Assembly: GCF_002967075.1 (NCBI RefSeq)
Contig: NZ_PUGE01000002.1
Span: 248,001 to 312,000, forward strand
DNA: 64,000 nt
Reading direction: 5' to 3'
From: Corynebacterium sp. J010B-136
GTDB taxonomy: Bacteria; Actinomycetota; Actinomycetes; Mycobacteriales; Mycobacteriaceae
A model generated the notes under the pieces. That model searched no databases. It was not told where the DNA came from and was given only the letters and a program-made list of their open reading frames with translations. Each line of letters starts with the position of its first letter. Position 1 is the stretch's first letter. Of the stretch, positions 62,807 through 64,000 are shown piece by piece. The position numbers were made by a program, and so were the translations under genes.

Positions 62807-64000
62807 CTAAATATGGTTCGAGGTGGGCAGCAAGATGGCTTCCACCATATCGCCTTCCCGGTATTCGGGATCCCCGCTGACGAGATGCAGCACGCTATTT
62901 ACTCCGACCAGGGCACTAATCATGTGTGAGCCCACATGGCGGCCATTAAATGGGGTTACCGTCGTCGGGGTAGCTGTGAAATCCACGATGGCTGGGACAA
63001 ATATGTCGCGGTCAGCTACTTTGGGGAGCTCGCCACAGAGCTTGCCTTCGACTGTCGCTGGCGAAGCTTTGGCAGGCAGACCCATGGCAGGGGAAGCCGT
63101 GCCAGGCGGAGCCAGAACCGGTTTTCCGGCAATCCTATCCAGCAGGGGCTGCACATACAGAACAAAGGAGATAAACGCAGCAACTGGATTTCCCGGCAAA
63201 GAAACCACGGGGATACGACGGCCAGCGTCGTTAGTCCAGCACGATGCGCCTTGGTGGGAACCAGGTTTATGTTTTACCCGGCCGAACCAGGAGTGGTTGC
63301 TATAAGTGAGCAAGACTTCGCGCACCACGTCGTAGACTCCCACGGCCACACCACCAGTGGAGATGATGACATCATGATTAGCGGCGAGTTGCTCAAAAAG
63401 AGTGCGCAGCTTTTCTGGTTCATCGTCGCAATGGGCAATCGTGGTCTGTGCCGGGCCCCAGGTGTGCACAAGGCCTGCGACCATGGGGCTATTAGAATCG
63501 GGAATCTTGCCGGGAGCGAGCGCCTCACCGGTAGGGCGTAATTCTTTGCCGGTAGAAATCACGGCCACTCGCGGTGCAGCATAGACTTCAACTTCGGCGA
63601 TACCGGCAGAAATTAGCGTGGACAGCAGACCAATATCAATACCTTGACCTGCGTGTGCGCAGTTCGTGCCTGCCTGTAAGGATTCTCCTTTACGCCGGAT
63701 GTGCAACTTAGCTGCATCAAAACTTTCCACGTGGACTTCCACAGGTAGCGGCTGCGGACCGGCAGGGATATCGGTGTATTCAACGGGCACGATGACTAGG
63801 TCCGCGGTCGAAGTATCCACCGGCGCCCCGGTCATGATCCGCACTGCAGCGCCAGCAGGTGGAGTAAGGGGAGCATCGCCCGCGGCGACATCACCGACAA
63901 CGTCCAGCGTGGCGCTGCCCGTGAAGTCGAGGTCAGCGCGGTGGAGAAGAAATCCATCCATCGCCGAGTTGTCAAAAGGCGGGATAGCGTTTATAACCTG
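62807..64000 (-). CDS. moeA: Molybdopterin molybdenumtransferase, 5' end cut by the window
   Basis: The frame is open to the window end; the first visible residues (INAIPPFDNSAMDGF) are the MoeA signature, so only a short N-terminus of about 40-60 residues is missing. Other motifs: GAAVRIMTGAPV (near 54 of the visible part), GQGIDIGLLSTLISAG, and GGVAVGVYDVVREVL with PGNPVAAFISFVLYVQ; the C-terminal domain follows. MoeA inserts molybdate into adenylylated molybdopterin, using metal brought in by ModABC. It precedes moaC by 18 bp in the same transcript. Confidence 0.94.
   Translation of the reverse strand, partial: QVINAIPPFDNSAMDGFLLHRADLDFTGSATLDVVGDVAAGDAPLTPPAGAAVRIMTGAPVDTSTADLVIVPVEYTDIPAGPQPLPVEVHVESFDAAKLHIRRKGESLQAGTNCAHAGQGIDIGLLSTLISAGIAEVEVYAAPRVAVISTGKELRPTGEALAPGKIPDSNSPMVAGLVHTWGPAQTTIAHCDDEPEKLRTLFEQLAANHDVIISTGGVAVGVYDVVREVLLTYSNHSWFGRVKHKPGSHQGASCWTNDAGRRIPVVSLPGNPVAAFISFVLYVQPLLDRIAGKPVLAPPGTASPAMGLPAKASPATVEGKLCGELPKVADRDIFVPAIVDFTATPTTVTPFNGRHVGSHMISALVGVNSVLHLVSGDPEYREGDMVEAILLPTSNHI

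Overview
The window comes from a Corynebacterium-type actinobacterium of moderate G+C. The diagnostic points are the 2-oxoglutarate dehydrogenase gene with an acyltransferase domain fused in front of the E1 part (the Corynebacteriales OdhA/Kgd design), the argS-lysA-hom-thrB arrangement known from C. glutamicum, the histidine-utilisation cluster with IclR- and GntR-type regulators, and DUF3558-type lipoproteins. Ammoniagenes/casei/stationis-like species would fit, but I cannot fix the species from the sequence alone.

Layout. 1-3295: a truncated lipoprotein gene, a DUF3558-like lipoprotein gene and an overlapping gene for a glycine-rich protein with a W-x-G motif, resembling secreted accessory genes of type VII systems without the secretion machinery. 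3370-8155: odhA and an EcsC-like protein, both on the minus strand. 8332-13271: carboxylesterase, an acidic hypothetical protein, another hypothetical protein and an MFS exporter. 13493-22242: a YjiH-family membrane protein next to the complete five-enzyme-step hut region (hutG facing hutR, gntR, hutH, hutU, hutI), with two palindromic candidate operators. 22227-24843: a three-gene operon of an Asp/Trp-tailed membrane protein, a histidine kinase and a response regulator. 25170-30944: DEAD-box RNA helicase, two membrane/secreted proteins and the proline symporter PutP; the gaps here carry four copies of a fixed-geometry inverted repeat. 31344-39501: SNF2 helicase + SWIM-finger protein, then a metallophosphoesterase + Rad50/SbcC-like ATPase. 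39657-41192: MarR regulator, PspC-domain protein, acidic protein and a 55-residue membrane protein. 41385-41458: tRNA-Arg(CCG). 41540-48057: secreted hydrolase, lutCBA and a lactate permease. 48377-53993: argS-lysA and hom-thrB. 54173-64000: HNH nuclease, molybdate transport (modBC fusion, modA), an FAD/Fe-S D-lactate-type dehydrogenase, a DUF2249 protein and molybdenum-cofactor genes (mobA, moaC, moeA cut by the window end).

How it works together. The hut genes convert histidine through urocanate, imidazolonepropionate and formiminoglutamate to glutamate, which enters the TCA cycle at 2-oxoglutarate, the OdhA substrate. Lactate is covered by a permease and LutABC, and by a separate FAD/Fe-S 2-hydroxyacid dehydrogenase. 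The argS-lysA-hom-thrB block links arginyl-tRNA charging with aspartate-family amino-acid synthesis. The mod/moa/mob/moe genes supply molybdenum cofactor.

The most unusual items are the four 68-bp inverted repeats with an invariant 34-nt spacer at 27345-29275, the 13-bp inverted repeat containing two perfect DnaA boxes at 55383-55434, the Asp/Trp-tail membrane protein that heads a two-component operon, and a series of -10-like hexamers placed only 6-9 nt in front of start codons, suggesting leaderless transcripts.
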